This document shows, one piece after another, positions 53,046-61,869 of a stretch of 64,000 nt of DNA. This stretch comes from UMGS1532 sp045542355 (GTDB lineage: Bacteria > Bacillota > Clostridia > Oscillospirales > Acutalibacteraceae). The stretch lies in contig JAZQKX010000013.1 of assembly GCA_045542355.1 (NCBI GenBank), positions 12,929-76,928 on the forward strand, written 5' to 3'. Numbering within the stretch: position 1 is the first letter of the stretch; every line of letters begins with the position of its first letter. Made by a program: the position numbers and the translations under genes. The notes beneath the pieces are model-generated. The model saw only the letters and a list, made by a program, of their open reading frames with translations, was not told the DNA's origin and ran no database searches.

Positions 53046-53177
53046 GTTGTTAGTATGTTTGGGCAACTGCCCATGTTAATTTGTACGTACAAACGCGATG
53101 CTGGTTCTCGACGACGGTGGAGGTGTTTTTAAATTCTCCGTTAAGAACAACACTTATTAGCTACTGCTTTATTTTTG
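53044..53177. other. Non-coding stretch with palindromes, origin unclear
   Basis: Between two convergent genes lie the palindromes TGGGCAACTGCCCA (53059-53072) and TTTGTACGTACAAA (53080-53093), then a GC-richer run near 53095-53125. A 20-codon frame (53098-53160) starts with ATG but has no ribosome site, so I do not call it. The core GTACAAAC also occurs at 1674-1681 in the other GC-rich segment. Confidence 0.5.
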
Positions 53178-53423
53178 TTATGCATTAACATAGAACTTAA
53201 CCATATTTTGCAACAGAACATCTCTATCGATTTTGCGAATAAGACTTCTTGCATTGTTGTGTGTGGTGATGTAGGTAGGGTCTTCCGAAAGAATGTATCC
53301 GACTATCTGGTTAATAGGATTATAACCTTTTTCCATTAAAGCATTGTAAACCTGAAACATTATTTCGTGAATCTCGCGCTCTTGTTCTGTTCCAAGTGAA
53401 AACGTCATAGTCTTATCATTCAT
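53178..53423 (-). CDS. ireB: IreB family regulatory phosphoprotein (UPF0297)
   Basis: An 81-residue protein matching IreB: 'VYNALMEKGYNPINQIVGYI', 'EDPTYITTHNNARSLIRKID'. In Enterococcus, IreB is phosphorylated by the kinase IreK and affects cephalosporin tolerance. In most Firmicutes it is followed by ruvX (yrrK) and a DUF1292 gene; neither is here. AGGAGTGATGAGCA precedes ATG 53423. Confidence 0.93.
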   Translation of the reverse strand: MNDKTMTFSLGTEQEREIHEIMFQVYNALMEKGYNPINQIVGYILSEDPTYITTHNNARSLIRKIDRDVLLQNMVKFYVNA

Positions 53424-53482
53424 TGCTCATCACTCCTTTATTGATATATTACTATAATTCTCCTCAAAATGCAACTATAAAT

Positions 53483-55873
53483 TTATGAACGGAGAGTTGC
53501 GCCCAAATCCTCAAGATGCTTGAAGACCTTCGTCATAACTTTTTCAACCTGTTCATCGGTAAGAGTTGCTTCCAGAGAGCGAAGAGTAAGGCTATAGGCA
53601 ACACTCTTTTTGCCCTCAGGAATCTGAGCACCCTGATATACGTCGAACAAAGTTACAGCCTCACACAATGTACCAGCGCCCTTGCGGATTGCAGCATCAA
53701 GCTCACCGACAGGAAGCTCAGCATCACAAAGAAGCGCAATATCTCTTGTTACAGCGGGGAACTTAGGAAGAGGTTTATAAAGAGTAGGAGCTTTTTGATA
53801 GTCGTAAATATAGGATAGCTTAATCTCTGCAATATATACCTTTTTATCAATGCCGTATCTTTCTGCGGTTTTGGGATGAACTTCACCAAATGTAGCAATA
53901 ATGTCGCCATTCATTGTAACATTAGCCTGTCTGCCTGGATGCAGATAATTTTCAGTTGATCTGCTGTAGCTTACTTTCATACCTAACTCTGCATACAGCT
54001 CCTCAATAATGCCTTTCATAGTGAAGAATGATTCATCATCGCCATAAATACCTATAGAAAGTTGAGGAATTTCTAAGGGTTGTTCAGTTATAGGCAGAGC
54101 CTTAGGAACGAAAATCTTGCTCAATTCAAACATTCTGACACCGCTGATTTTACGGTTGTAGTTGGTTGAAAGGGTGGTGAGCATACTTGTAATAAGCTGT
54201 GTGCGCATGGTTGAATACTCGTCACCTAAAGGATTAAGAATTTTCACAGCATTTAATCTTGAATCGTTTTCATCAAGATCAAGTGCATCTATAGCTTTTG
54301 AGCCAATGAATGAGTAGGTAGCAATTTCTCTGACGCCATTGTCAATGAGGATGTTCTTTATCTTATTTGCCTTAAGTCTCTCGGGAAGCTGTTTACCGCG
54401 TGTTACAACACCGTTCATAGGCTTTCCAATCATATGGTCATAACCGTAAATTCTTATAACTTCTTCTGCAATATCTGCACGGCCCTCGATATCATCACGG
54501 AAAGAGGGGACCATGCAATGAAGCATACCGTTGCTGAGTGTTGTGGATATTTCTAATCGGTTGAGAATGTTAACCATGGTTTCTGAGGGAATTTCAACAC
54601 CTAATAATTCGCAAACGCTTTCAACCGAAACGTTCAATTCGCGGGGAGTGGGCAGCCCCCTGTTTAGGTCTATGCAACCGTCTGCAATATCACCGGCATC
54701 AAGGTCATATATTAACTGCAAGGCTCTGTTCATAGCGTACTCAACATTATTGATGTCTACACCACGTTCAAATTTGCCACTGGCTTCGGTTCTCATACCC
54801 AATGCACGTGCAGTCTTTCGGATGCTGTCGCGACGGAATTTAGCACACTCTAAGAATAAGTCTTTAGTATCTTCCTTGATTTCACTGTTGAAGCTACCCA
54901 TAATACCCGCAAGACAAGATGGAGCAACTGCATCCGCGATAACCAGCATGTCTGACTTTAAGGTGTGTTCCTTTTCATCAAGCGTCACTATCTTTTCTTG
55001 GTCATAAGCATTACGAATGATTATCTTATCTCCCTTAACATCACGCTTATCAAAGGCATGCATTGGCATACCTGTCTCAAGCATAACAAAGTTAGTTATA
55101 TCTACGATGTTATTAATAGGACGCATACCTGCGGATTTTAAACAGGATTTTAGCCATTCGGGAGATTCTTTGATTCTAAGGTTATTAACCACTCGTCCAT
55201 AATATCTGGGGCAGAGATCAAAGTTTTTATTCTCAATAGAAATTTGCGTGTTTATATCTACATCTGTAGTCTCATAATATGGCTTAGGCGCTTTGAATTC
55301 TTTGCCCAAAACAACCGATACTTCTCGTGCTATGCCCAGAACACTCTGGCAATCGGGGCGATTTGCCGTAACGCTGAAATCTATGATATAATCGTCCAAT
55401 TTCAAAATTTCTCGCATATCGGTGCCTGGGGTAGGCTCACCCTGTAATATCAAAATACCGTATACTTCCGCACCGGGATAGTCTGCTTCCGTTAGGCAAA
55501 GTTCTTCTCCTGAACACATCATACCATTTGAGGGCACTCCGCGAAGCTTACCCTTAGTAATTTTCATTCCGTTAGGAAGCAAGGATTTATGAAGTGCTGC
55601 AGGAATATAGGCGCCAACAAAAATATTCTGAGCGCCGGTAACAATCTGAACAGGCTCATCTACGCCAACATCTAACTGACAAATAAGCAAATGGTCAGAA
55701 TCAGGATGTTTTTCAATTTCTAATATCTTTGCTACAACGACGTTTTTCATTGTTTGAGACAGGTCAACAATTTCCTCAATCTCAAAACCCGCCAAGGTCA
55801 TCTTATCGCACAATTCCTCAACACTTACATCTATATCAACATAGTGTTTTAACCAATTAAGTGAAACTTTCAT
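53483..55873 (-). CDS. pheT: Phenylalanine--tRNA ligase beta subunit
   Basis: The 796-residue subunit has the N-terminal tRNA-binding domain ('ILEIEKHPDSDHLLICQLDVG', cited in part), the B3/B4 editing core ('DIAREVS'-type region and 'NIVDITNFVMLETGMPMHAFD' in part), the B5 domain and the C-terminal ferredoxin-fold anticodon-binding domain ('FPAVTRDIALL'). It forms the alpha2-beta2 enzyme with PheS and edits Tyr-tRNA-Phe. ATG 55873 follows AGGAGG. It starts 18 bases after pheS and depends on the same T-box. Confidence 0.96.
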   Translation of the reverse strand: MKVSLNWLKHYVDIDVSVEELCDKMTLAGFEIEEIVDLSQTMKNVVVAKILEIEKHPDSDHLLICQLDVGVDEPVQIVTGAQNIFVGAYIPAALHKSLLPNGMKITKGKLRGVPSNGMMCSGEELCLTEADYPGAEVYGILILQGEPTPGTDMREILKLDDYIIDFSVTANRPDCQSVLGIAREVSVVLGKEFKAPKPYYETTDVDINTQISIENKNFDLCPRYYGRVVNNLRIKESPEWLKSCLKSAGMRPINNIVDITNFVMLETGMPMHAFDKRDVKGDKIIIRNAYDQEKIVTLDEKEHTLKSDMLVIADAVAPSCLAGIMGSFNSEIKEDTKDLFLECAKFRRDSIRKTARALGMRTEASGKFERGVDINNVEYAMNRALQLIYDLDAGDIADGCIDLNRGLPTPRELNVSVESVCELLGVEIPSETMVNILNRLEISTTLSNGMLHCMVPSFRDDIEGRADIAEEVIRIYGYDHMIGKPMNGVVTRGKQLPERLKANKIKNILIDNGVREIATYSFIGSKAIDALDLDENDSRLNAVKILNPLGDEYSTMRTQLITSMLTTLSTNYNRKISGVRMFELSKIFVPKALPITEQPLEIPQLSIGIYGDDESFFTMKGIIEELYAELGMKVSYSRSTENYLHPGRQANVTMNGDIIATFGEVHPKTAERYGIDKKVYIAEIKLSYIYDYQKAPTLYKPLPKFPAVTRDIALLCDAELPVGELDAAIRKGAGTLCEAVTLFDVYQGAQIPEGKKSVAYSLTLRSLEATLTDEQVEKVMTKVFKHLEDLGATLRS

Positions 55874-55891
55874 TATGATTTCCTCCTGTTA

Positions 55892-56923
55892 TTATTTGCT
55901 GAACTGCTCTAAAAATCTCTGGTCATTTTCGAACAGAAGGCGAATATCGCTGATTTTATATCTTGTGGTTGTTAGTCTGTCGAGACCTATACCAAAAGCA
56001 AAGCCGGTGTATTCATCAGGATCTATATTACAATGTCTTAGCACATTAGGATGTACCATACCTGCGCCGAGAATTTCTATCCATCCAGTTCCTTTGCATA
56101 CACGACAACTCTTGTTTTCACCCTTACATTCAGGACAGCTAACGTCAACCTCAACGCTGGGCTCGGTAAAGGGGAAGAAAGATGGACGGAATTTTACCTC
56201 TGTACCCTCGCCGTAAATCTCGCGGGCAAACTGTTCAAGAATACCTTTAAGGTCGCACATGGTAATGCCTTTATCAACAACAAGTCCCTCAATCTGGTGG
56301 AAAACAGGGGAGTGGGTAGCATCCACCTCGTCGGCTCTGTACACTCTACCAGGGCAGATAATTCTTATAGGGGGCTTTCTGGTGGTCATAGTGCGTATCT
56401 GCGCCGCAGATGTCTGGGTTCTCAACAATAGATTTTCACCAACATAAAATGTATCCTGCATATCCCGAGCGGGATGGTCGGCGGGAACATTCAAAGCCTC
56501 GAAGTTATAAAAATCGGTTTCAACCTCAGGTCCGTCTACAACGTCAAAGCCCATGGATTGGAATATATCAATCATGTCATCAAGGACTATATTAAGTGGA
56601 TGCAATCCGCCTTTTTTTCCGTGAACTCCAGGCATTGTTACGTCTAATGTCTCGGCGGCAAGTTTAACATCAAGCGCTTTTTCCTTGATTTTCGAAGTCA
56701 TAGAGTCGATAGCGTCTTCTATTTCAGCTCTTACTTTATTTGCTAATTGTCCCACTATCGGTCTTTCCTCAGGTGATAAAGCGCCCATACCTTTGAGGAT
56801 AGCGGTAAGTTCACCCTTTTTGCCGAGAAACTTTACTCTTAAAGCATCAAGGTCATTTTGTGTATCTATTGAATTTAGTGCCTCGATGGCGGTTTGTTTG
56901 ATTTGCTCAAGTTTTTCTTTCAT
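55892..56923 (-). CDS. pheS: Phenylalanine--tRNA ligase alpha subunit
   Basis: Catalytic subunit of class II PheRS. After an N-terminal coiled coil come 'GKKGELTAILKGMG', 'HPARDMQDTFYV' (motif 2 region), 'RVYRADEVDATHSPVFHQIEG', and 'FGIGLDRL' (motif 3). A cysteine cluster, two CxxC pairs in 'CPECKGENKSCRVCKGTGW', suits zinc and is common in Clostridia. 343 residues. AGGAGG precedes ATG 56923. Expression is set by the T-box upstream. Confidence 0.97.
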   Translation of the reverse strand: MKEKLEQIKQTAIEALNSIDTQNDLDALRVKFLGKKGELTAILKGMGALSPEERPIVGQLANKVRAEIEDAIDSMTSKIKEKALDVKLAAETLDVTMPGVHGKKGGLHPLNIVLDDMIDIFQSMGFDVVDGPEVETDFYNFEALNVPADHPARDMQDTFYVGENLLLRTQTSAAQIRTMTTRKPPIRIICPGRVYRADEVDATHSPVFHQIEGLVVDKGITMCDLKGILEQFAREIYGEGTEVKFRPSFFPFTEPSVEVDVSCPECKGENKSCRVCKGTGWIEILGAGMVHPNVLRHCNIDPDEYTGFAFGIGLDRLTTTRYKISDIRLLFENDQRFLEQFSK

Positions 56924-56939
56924 TAATTTAACCTCCTGA

Positions 56940-57198
56940 AATTAAAAATCAGACTTCAGTCCCATGTAAAGGGACGAAGTCTGACAAAATCTTTTCTCCG
57001 CGGTACCACCCAATTTTTTGCTAACAAAAGCAAACACTCTTGCGACCTTGTAACGGGGTCAACCGTCGACACCTACTGCAATTTTCTGCATCGCCACTCA
57101 GGAGGGAATTTCATGTTTACCACACATAAACTCTGCTTTCAGCCAGGGCAAAGTCTCTCTGATAAGGCAATGAACATTACTTATCTCCGTCACTGTGT
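56940..57198 (-). promoter_or_regulatory. T-box riboswitch of pheST
   Basis: Reading the minus strand, the leader has the T-box core GGGTGGTACCGCGG (57011-56998), an upstream stem I with GATAAG/CTTATC around a loop holding TTC (57174-57172), which is a phenylalanine codon, and a final terminator with arms CAGACTTCGTCCC and GGGACTGAAGTCTG (56983-56950) plus T-run. Uncharged tRNA-Phe should favour the antiterminator and switch on pheST. Confidence 0.93.
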
Positions 57199-57214
57199 TT
57201 AATTGAACACTAAT

Positions 57215-57243
57215 AATATACCACTATTTTCATGTTTTCGCAA
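57215..57243 (-). promoter_or_regulatory. Sigma-A promoter of the pheST T-box
   Basis: Minus strand TTGCGA (57243-57238) and TATATT (57220-57215), spacer 17, about 17 bases before the T-box begins. Confidence 0.75.
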
Positions 57244-57335
57244 GTATTTTTTTAAAAGTAACCGATAATTATATTTTTGTGGCTATAAATATATAAGCCT
57301 ACACAACACCTATAAAGTTTCAAACACCACAGATG

Positions 57336-58307
57336 TTAATTACTTTTAAAACATACTTGACATAAAGCGTAACCTTTTTTTATGTATTCGTTTAAGTCTC
57401 CCTTGTGTTCTTCTCGGTTTTCTTTCTTGATCTTTTTCGCGTGTTGACAGGTTTCAAGATGAATTTTCTTTGTGTTCTTATTAATAATACATTTTGCATT
57501 AGTTTGTGGTTGTTCGTTATATAAAACTTCATTAGAGATTGATTCAACATAGCTTTCAGTAGTGGTGATTTCGTTGGAATATGACGTATTTACAGAACTC
57601 TCTTCATCAGGTAACATGTTGCTTATCAGTGTGCTTTCACCGGTAAGATAATTAATTTCTATTTGTGGCTGAGCGTTGTATGCGAACACGTTGAATGAAA
57701 TTCCATCACCATCATCCTCAACCGAATAGCCCTCAATTTGCACACCCTTACATAAAAGATTGACTCCCTCGAAAAAGGGGGTAACTCTGTACATAACATG
57801 GTTGTTTGTTTCCTTAACATAGTCAGCAATCATATTTTCAAAAGGTAGCATTCCCTCAATATTTAAAAATCTTGTTCCTGTTATGAGATTCTGCTCATTT
57901 GCGTTTTCTCCTGTTAATTGATATCCAATCAAGTGGCATCTATTGTAAAGATATTTACCGTCAACAACATCGTATTTTACAGTATGCCAACCAGTTGGCT
58001 TAACCATGCCTATTTCACCACGTTCTTCGGTGGGCATTATATCTACACCAACACATGCAGATGCAGTACCGCATCTGCTAAGATAGTCGAGCGCTGAATA
58101 TTTTTCAAAAGATTCGGCGGTTATTTCATCCTTTGAAAATTGCGGTATGTTATTGTTTATTTCTACATATGCCATTCCGTAGAAACTCGGTAAATTTTCT
58201 ATCGTTATATTATCTGCGTTGGAGTTAGTGTCAACGTCATTTCCAAAGCAACCGCCAAGGATTAATACAAATATTAAGGTTAAAAAGCAACAGATAGCTC
58301 TTTTCAT
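57336..58307 (-). CDS. DNA/RNA non-specific endonuclease lipoprotein (EndA-like)
   Basis: The signal peptide ends in lipobox 'LGGC' with Cys20, so the product is a surface lipoprotein. The nuclease domain (about 35-215) has the variant active-site 'YNRCHLIGYQL' with His125 and the metal-binding asparagines in 'ENANEQNLITGTRFLN'. After a linker rich in S, N and E the last ~50 residues form a small metal-binding domain like the Ada N-terminus: 'NTKKIHLETC', 'CQVC'. EndA-type enzymes degrade extracellular DNA, for nutrition or DNA uptake. It overlaps the upstream gene by four bases. Confidence 0.85.
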   Translation of the reverse strand: MKRAICCFLTLIFVLILGGCFGNDVDTNSNADNITIENLPSFYGMAYVEINNNIPQFSKDEITAESFEKYSALDYLSRCGTASACVGVDIMPTEERGEIGMVKPTGWHTVKYDVVDGKYLYNRCHLIGYQLTGENANEQNLITGTRFLNIEGMLPFENMIADYVKETNNHVMYRVTPFFEGVNLLCKGVQIEGYSVEDDGDGISFNVFAYNAQPQIEINYLTGESTLISNMLPDEESSVNTSYSNEITTTESYVESISNEVLYNEQPQTNAKCIINKNTKKIHLETCQHAKKIKKENREEHKGDLNEYIKKGYALCQVCFKSN

Positions 58308-58699
58308 TTTGTGTAAATCTCCTCTGTTATCTTATCATGTGAATTACCTTTGAAATTCTCTTTTGATATCAATCTCCATTCAGCTAAATTTATTGGAAAC
58401 ACCTCGTCCTGCGGATAGACCTTATTCCAACGGTAGACAAATATATCATCTATAAATTTAATATCGGGCATGTCCTCAACTTTTTCTATGAATGCATATT
58501 CACATGATTCAAATATGTCAGAGCATACAACCAAATTAGTGCAAGGGAGAGCAAACAGTTTTTTGCTGTATGTATTAATATATAATTTAGAGTTGTTTGT
58601 TAAAGCGCAAATTCTGTTTATAACGGCAACATCCCTGCTTTGTCTTCTTTTATTGAATCTTAAACCATTTTTTAAATCTAAACATACAATTAATTTCAT
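58304..58699 (-). CDS. DHFR-like degenerate protein, conserved hypothetical
   Basis: No function is known to me. By eye the start 'KLIVCLDLKNGLRFN' follows the first strand of dihydrofolate reductase, and the end, 'DEVFPINLAEWRLIS' then 'NSHDKITEEIY', follows the last DHFR strands. The middle is shorter (131 residues against ~160) and the NADPH-binding GG-helix is missing; 'RRQSRD' stands where the catalytic loop and its acid would be. So it may be a DHFR-fold protein without that activity. ATG 58699 is preceded by a near-consensus promoter but a weak ribosome site. Its end is coupled to the nuclease gene by ATGA. Confidence 0.5.
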   Translation of the reverse strand: MKLIVCLDLKNGLRFNKRRQSRDVAVINRICALTNNSKLYINTYSKKLFALPCTNLVVCSDIFESCEYAFIEKVEDMPDIKFIDDIFVYRWNKVYPQDEVFPINLAEWRLISKENFKGNSHDKITEEIYTK

Positions 58700-58730
58700 G
58701 TTAATACACCGACTTCAATCTTTTTCACTA

Positions 58731-58759
58731 ATTATATATCGTTAAGCTATAAATGTAAA
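58731..58759 (-). promoter_or_regulatory. Sigma-A promoter of the DHFR-like/nuclease operon
   Basis: Minus strand TTTACA (58759-58754) and TATAAT (58736-58731), spacer 17. Confidence 0.75.
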
Positions 58760-59003
58760 GCACCAACGATTTTAACATGTAAAATTCCATTATTAAAAAG
58801 TTCAATTCCGATATCAGCCTTGTCTGTTGTAATTGCATTTTTAAATATTTTTCTGTATCTGATAGTTTAATCAAGACAAAAATCATAACTTGATTTAATA
58901 TATATTATGTGATAACATTAAATTGGCGTTAATAAATAATATTACACTTAATAAACTTGAAGTTGATTTTGTCAGTATTTTTGCATTACTGTTGGTTTAA
59001 AAT
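58760..59003. other. Intergenic, no feature seen
   Basis: The divergent region upstream of the DUF523 gene is A/T-rich. I find no frame, hairpin or repeat worth naming; the promoter for 59004 is not clear. Confidence 0.6.
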
Positions 59004-59441
59004 ATGATTAAGAAAAAATTGTTGATAAGCGCCTGTCTTATAGGTGAAAATTGTAAATATAACGGTGGCAATAATCGTATTCCTGCTTTAGAAAAACTTA
59101 CTGAAAAATACGAATTAATACCCGTATGTCCTGAGCAACTTGGAGGTCTTTTAACTCCGAGAGATCCCTCTGAAATTTTAGGAGATAGAGTTGTAAATAA
59201 AATTGGGAAGGATGTAACAGCTGAGTTTATTAAAGGGGCAATCAAAGCCCTTAAAATTGCAAAAGGAAATAATTGCTTCGCATGTCTTCTTAAAGAACGC
59301 AGTCCATCGTGTGGAGTTAATAATATTTACGACGGAAGTTTTAAAGGCGCGTTAATTAAAGGCTCAGGGATCACAACCCAATTATTAAAATACCACGGAT
59401 TTATGGTTGTTTCGGAGGAAGAAGTTAATAAATTAGTTTAG
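59004..59441 (+). CDS. DUF523 protein (COG1683)
   Basis: 145 residues with the family pattern 'ISACLIGENCKYNGGNN' at the start, 'LIPVCPEQLGGLLTPRDPSE' in the middle and 'LKERSPSCG' later. Cysteines in all three stretches could bind an iron-sulfur cluster or metal. Function is unknown. It is a separate unit before ppa. Confidence 0.9.
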   Translation: MIKKKLLISACLIGENCKYNGGNNRIPALEKLTEKYELIPVCPEQLGGLLTPRDPSEILGDRVVNKIGKDVTAEFIKGAIKALKIAKGNNCFACLLKERSPSCGVNNIYDGSFKGALIKGSGITTQLLKYHGFMVVSEEEVNKLV

Positions 59442-59499
59442 AATTCTTGAAAATCAATACCATATATGCTATTATTAAGTTAATAAGGGGGCTGAATTT

Positions 59500-60033
59500 A
59501 TGTCTAACATCTGGCATGATATATCACCAAAACGCATCACACCTGAAGATTTTATGTGTGTTATTGAAATCTCAAAGGGTAGTAAGAAAAAATATGAGTT
59601 AGATAAGGAAACAGGCTTTATAATGCTGGATAGAATCCTCCACACTTCAACACACTATCCCGCTAACTACGGATTTATTCCGAGGACCTATGGCGATGAT
59701 GAAGACCCGCTTGATGTACTTCTTCTTTGCTCAGAGCCTATAGAACCATTGACCCTTGTAAGGGCTTATCCAATCGGTGTTATTTCTATGATTGATAACG
59801 GTCGAAACGACGAAAAGATTATTGCAATTCCTTTTAACGACCCCAACTACAATCACTACACAGACATTGACCAACTCCCCAGACATATATTCGAGGAAAT
59901 GCGTCACTTCTTTACAGTGTATAAAAATCTTGAAAATAAAACAACCGCCGTTGATGAAGTAAGCGCACGTGAGGATGCTGTTAAGGTTATATCTGAAGCA
60001 ATAGATAGGTATGTAGAAAACTTTTGTAAATAA
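59500..60033 (+). CDS. ppa: Family I inorganic pyrophosphatase
   Basis: Hydrolyses pyrophosphate made in biosynthetic reactions. 'IEISKGSKKKYELD' binds substrate, 'YPANYGFIPRTYGDDEDPLDVL' (cited in part) has the three conserved acids DxDxxD-like, and 'IAIPFNDPNY' follows. 177 residues. Soluble family I rather than the manganese family II common in Bacilli. A terminator follows at once. Confidence 0.95.
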   Translation: MSNIWHDISPKRITPEDFMCVIEISKGSKKKYELDKETGFIMLDRILHTSTHYPANYGFIPRTYGDDEDPLDVLLLCSEPIEPLTLVRAYPIGVISMIDNGRNDEKIIAIPFNDPNYNHYTDIDQLPRHIFEEMRHFFTVYKNLENKTTAVDEVSAREDAVKVISEAIDRYVENFCK

Positions 60034-60038
60034 TTAAA

Positions 60039-60086
60039 ACAAAGCCATGGCATGTCAATTTTTATAGCTATGGCTTTGTATTTTTA
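60039..60086 (+). terminator. Terminator after ppa
   Basis: ACAAAGCCATGGC and GCTATGGCTTTGT (one mismatch) around a 15-base loop, then ATTTTT. Confidence 0.8.
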
Positions 60087-60119
60087 ACTATGAATTGTAA
60101 TAAAAAGGATGCGCATTTT

Positions 60120-61250
60120 ATGAATTATAGTAAAAAGGCTAAATGGATAATCGGTATTGTTGCGACCTGTATTATATTATATTTAGGTCTGCAGAACGTT
60201 GGTATTGTTGCCAATGCCTTTTCTTGGGTGTTAGGTCTTGTTATGCCACTTGTTCTTGGTTTGGTGTTCGCCCTTATACTTAATATTCCTATGACTTTTT
60301 TTGAGAAGCATTTATTTAAGAAAAGTACAAAGAGGTTTTGTAATAGTATTCGCAAACCGTTGGCCTGTTTGCTTTCTTTTGTTTCTATTTTTGGAATAAT
60401 TGTAGGAATAGTAGTGCTGGTTATTCCCGAACTGGTCAATGCTATTAAACTAATTGCGGAATCTGTTATAAAATTCGCCTCAGAAATCAGCACAATGGAT
60501 TCAGCAGAATTACCTTTAAGTAATTTAATCAAAGAGATTGATTGGAAGAACACAGTATCATCTATTGAAAAATGGCTTAAAGATGAAAGTGGATATATTG
60601 TCAATACCGCATTTGGCACAATCGGTTCTCTTATAGGCGGAATCGTTGATTTCTTTATTGCCGTAATATTCTCGATTTATATTCTCTTTAATAAGGAAAC
60701 TTTAAAAAGACAAACCGCAAGACTTGTTAAAGCATGGTTGCCTAAAAGATTTGGCGAATGGTTAATTCATGCTGCTATTGTAAGTAGCAGAGTTTTTCGT
60801 AATTTTGTTTCTGGTCAGACCCTTGAAAGTGTAATTTTGGGTACGCTTTGTATTATAGGTATGCTTATTTTGAGAATCCCTTACGCGCCAATGGTTGGAG
60901 CCCTCGTAGGTGTAACTGCATTGATTCCCGTTGTGGGCGCGTTTATAGGCGCCATAGTAGGTGCATTTATGATATTCACCGTTTCTCCAATTAAAGCCCT
61001 GATATTCATTATATTCCTGATAATTCTGCAACAGTTAGAGGGAAATTTAATCTACCCCAAGGTTATGAGCAGTAGAATTAATTTACCCGCAATGTGGGTA
61101 CTTGCTGCTGTTACAATCGGCGGAGGTCTGGCTGGGGCAATAGGTATGCTTATCGGTGTCCCTGCAATGTCAATAATTTATATACTTGTAAAAGAGGCAA
61201 CAGAATCAAGAGAAAAGAAACTAACGGAATTAGCACATCTCGATGAGTAG
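60120..61250 (+). CDS. AI-2E family transporter
   Basis: 376 residues with about seven hydrophobic segments, two at the start and a cluster from residue 200 on, and the family's 'GALVGVTALIPVVGAFIGAI' (cited in part) and 'QQLEGNLIYPKVM' signatures. Family members export small molecules or exchange ions; the cargo is unknown. ATG 60120 is chosen because AAGGAT sits nine bases before it; ATG 60090 has no such site. Confidence 0.85.
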   Translation: MNYSKKAKWIIGIVATCIILYLGLQNVGIVANAFSWVLGLVMPLVLGLVFALILNIPMTFFEKHLFKKSTKRFCNSIRKPLACLLSFVSIFGIIVGIVVLVIPELVNAIKLIAESVIKFASEISTMDSAELPLSNLIKEIDWKNTVSSIEKWLKDESGYIVNTAFGTIGSLIGGIVDFFIAVIFSIYILFNKETLKRQTARLVKAWLPKRFGEWLIHAAIVSSRVFRNFVSGQTLESVILGTLCIIGMLILRIPYAPMVGALVGVTALIPVVGAFIGAIVGAFMIFTVSPIKALIFIIFLIILQQLEGNLIYPKVMSSRINLPAMWVLAAVTIGGGLAGAIGMLIGVPAMSIIYILVKEATESREKKLTELAHLDE

Positions 61251-61339
61251 ACACAAACTTAAATCCAATTTAGTTTTAATTCTGTTTTATTAACATGCAC
61301 ACTTAGGTTTCATATAATGAAATCGGAGGTGAAAAATTC

Positions 61340-61747
61340 ATGACAAACTGTAATTCTTGTTTTAGATGCAACTGCCTTGGTGTGGCAGTAATAGGAAGTA
61401 TAATAGTTGGTATTATTACAGCTTTCCTGACCTTTATGGCAGTTATAACCCTAACTCCTGCATTCCTTTGGGTAGTGTTTGGTATAGCTGTCGTATATCT
61501 TGCTATTGAACTTGTAACAACGGCATTGGGTCGCGAAACGGTAAGACGCTGTAGTTGTGCAAATAACACCGCGTGGTCTATTGGAGTTATCGGCGCTATA
61601 ATAGTGTCGCTTGTTCTTTTAGCTGTGGAATTTGCTGCAACAAGCGTTATCGGAGCCATATTCGCAGGTCTTTTATTAGCGTTTTTTACCCTTATTATCA
61701 CCACAACTATTTGCAAAATTAGATGCATAGCCTGTCAGGATTATTAA
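61340..61747 (+). CDS. Small membrane protein with cysteine-rich ends
   Basis: I do not recognise a function. 135 residues, four hydrophobic helices, with cysteines near both ends and in the central loop: 'CNSCFRCNC' at the start, 'RRCSCANN' in the middle and 'CKIRCIACQ' at the end. All three cysteine groups would face the same side, the cytosol, if both termini are inside, so they might bind metal together. GGAGGTGAAAAATTC precedes ATG 61340. Confidence 0.7.
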   Translation: MTNCNSCFRCNCLGVAVIGSIIVGIITAFLTFMAVITLTPAFLWVVFGIAVVYLAIELVTTALGRETVRRCSCANNTAWSIGVIGAIIVSLVLLAVEFAATSVIGAIFAGLLLAFFTLIITTTICKIRCIACQDY

Positions 61748-61769
61748 TTTGCAAATTATAACTAAATTT

Positions 61770-61797
61770 AGCTGTCGCATTTAGCGACAGCTTTTTT
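61770..61797 (+). terminator. Terminator after the Cys-rich membrane protein
   Basis: AGCTGTCGC and GCGACAGCT, perfect 9 pairs with loop ATTTA, then TTTTTT. Confidence 0.9.
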
Positions 61798-61869
61798 ATA
61801 GTTGATATTTAAATAAATGTTTGATAAAATCAAGATGTAAATAATTTCTTTCAATAGGCAGTGTTTTTT

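Noticed and set aside
53098..53160. 20-codon ORF starting with ATG
   Set aside because: No ribosome site and an adjoining palindrome; nothing separates it from chance.
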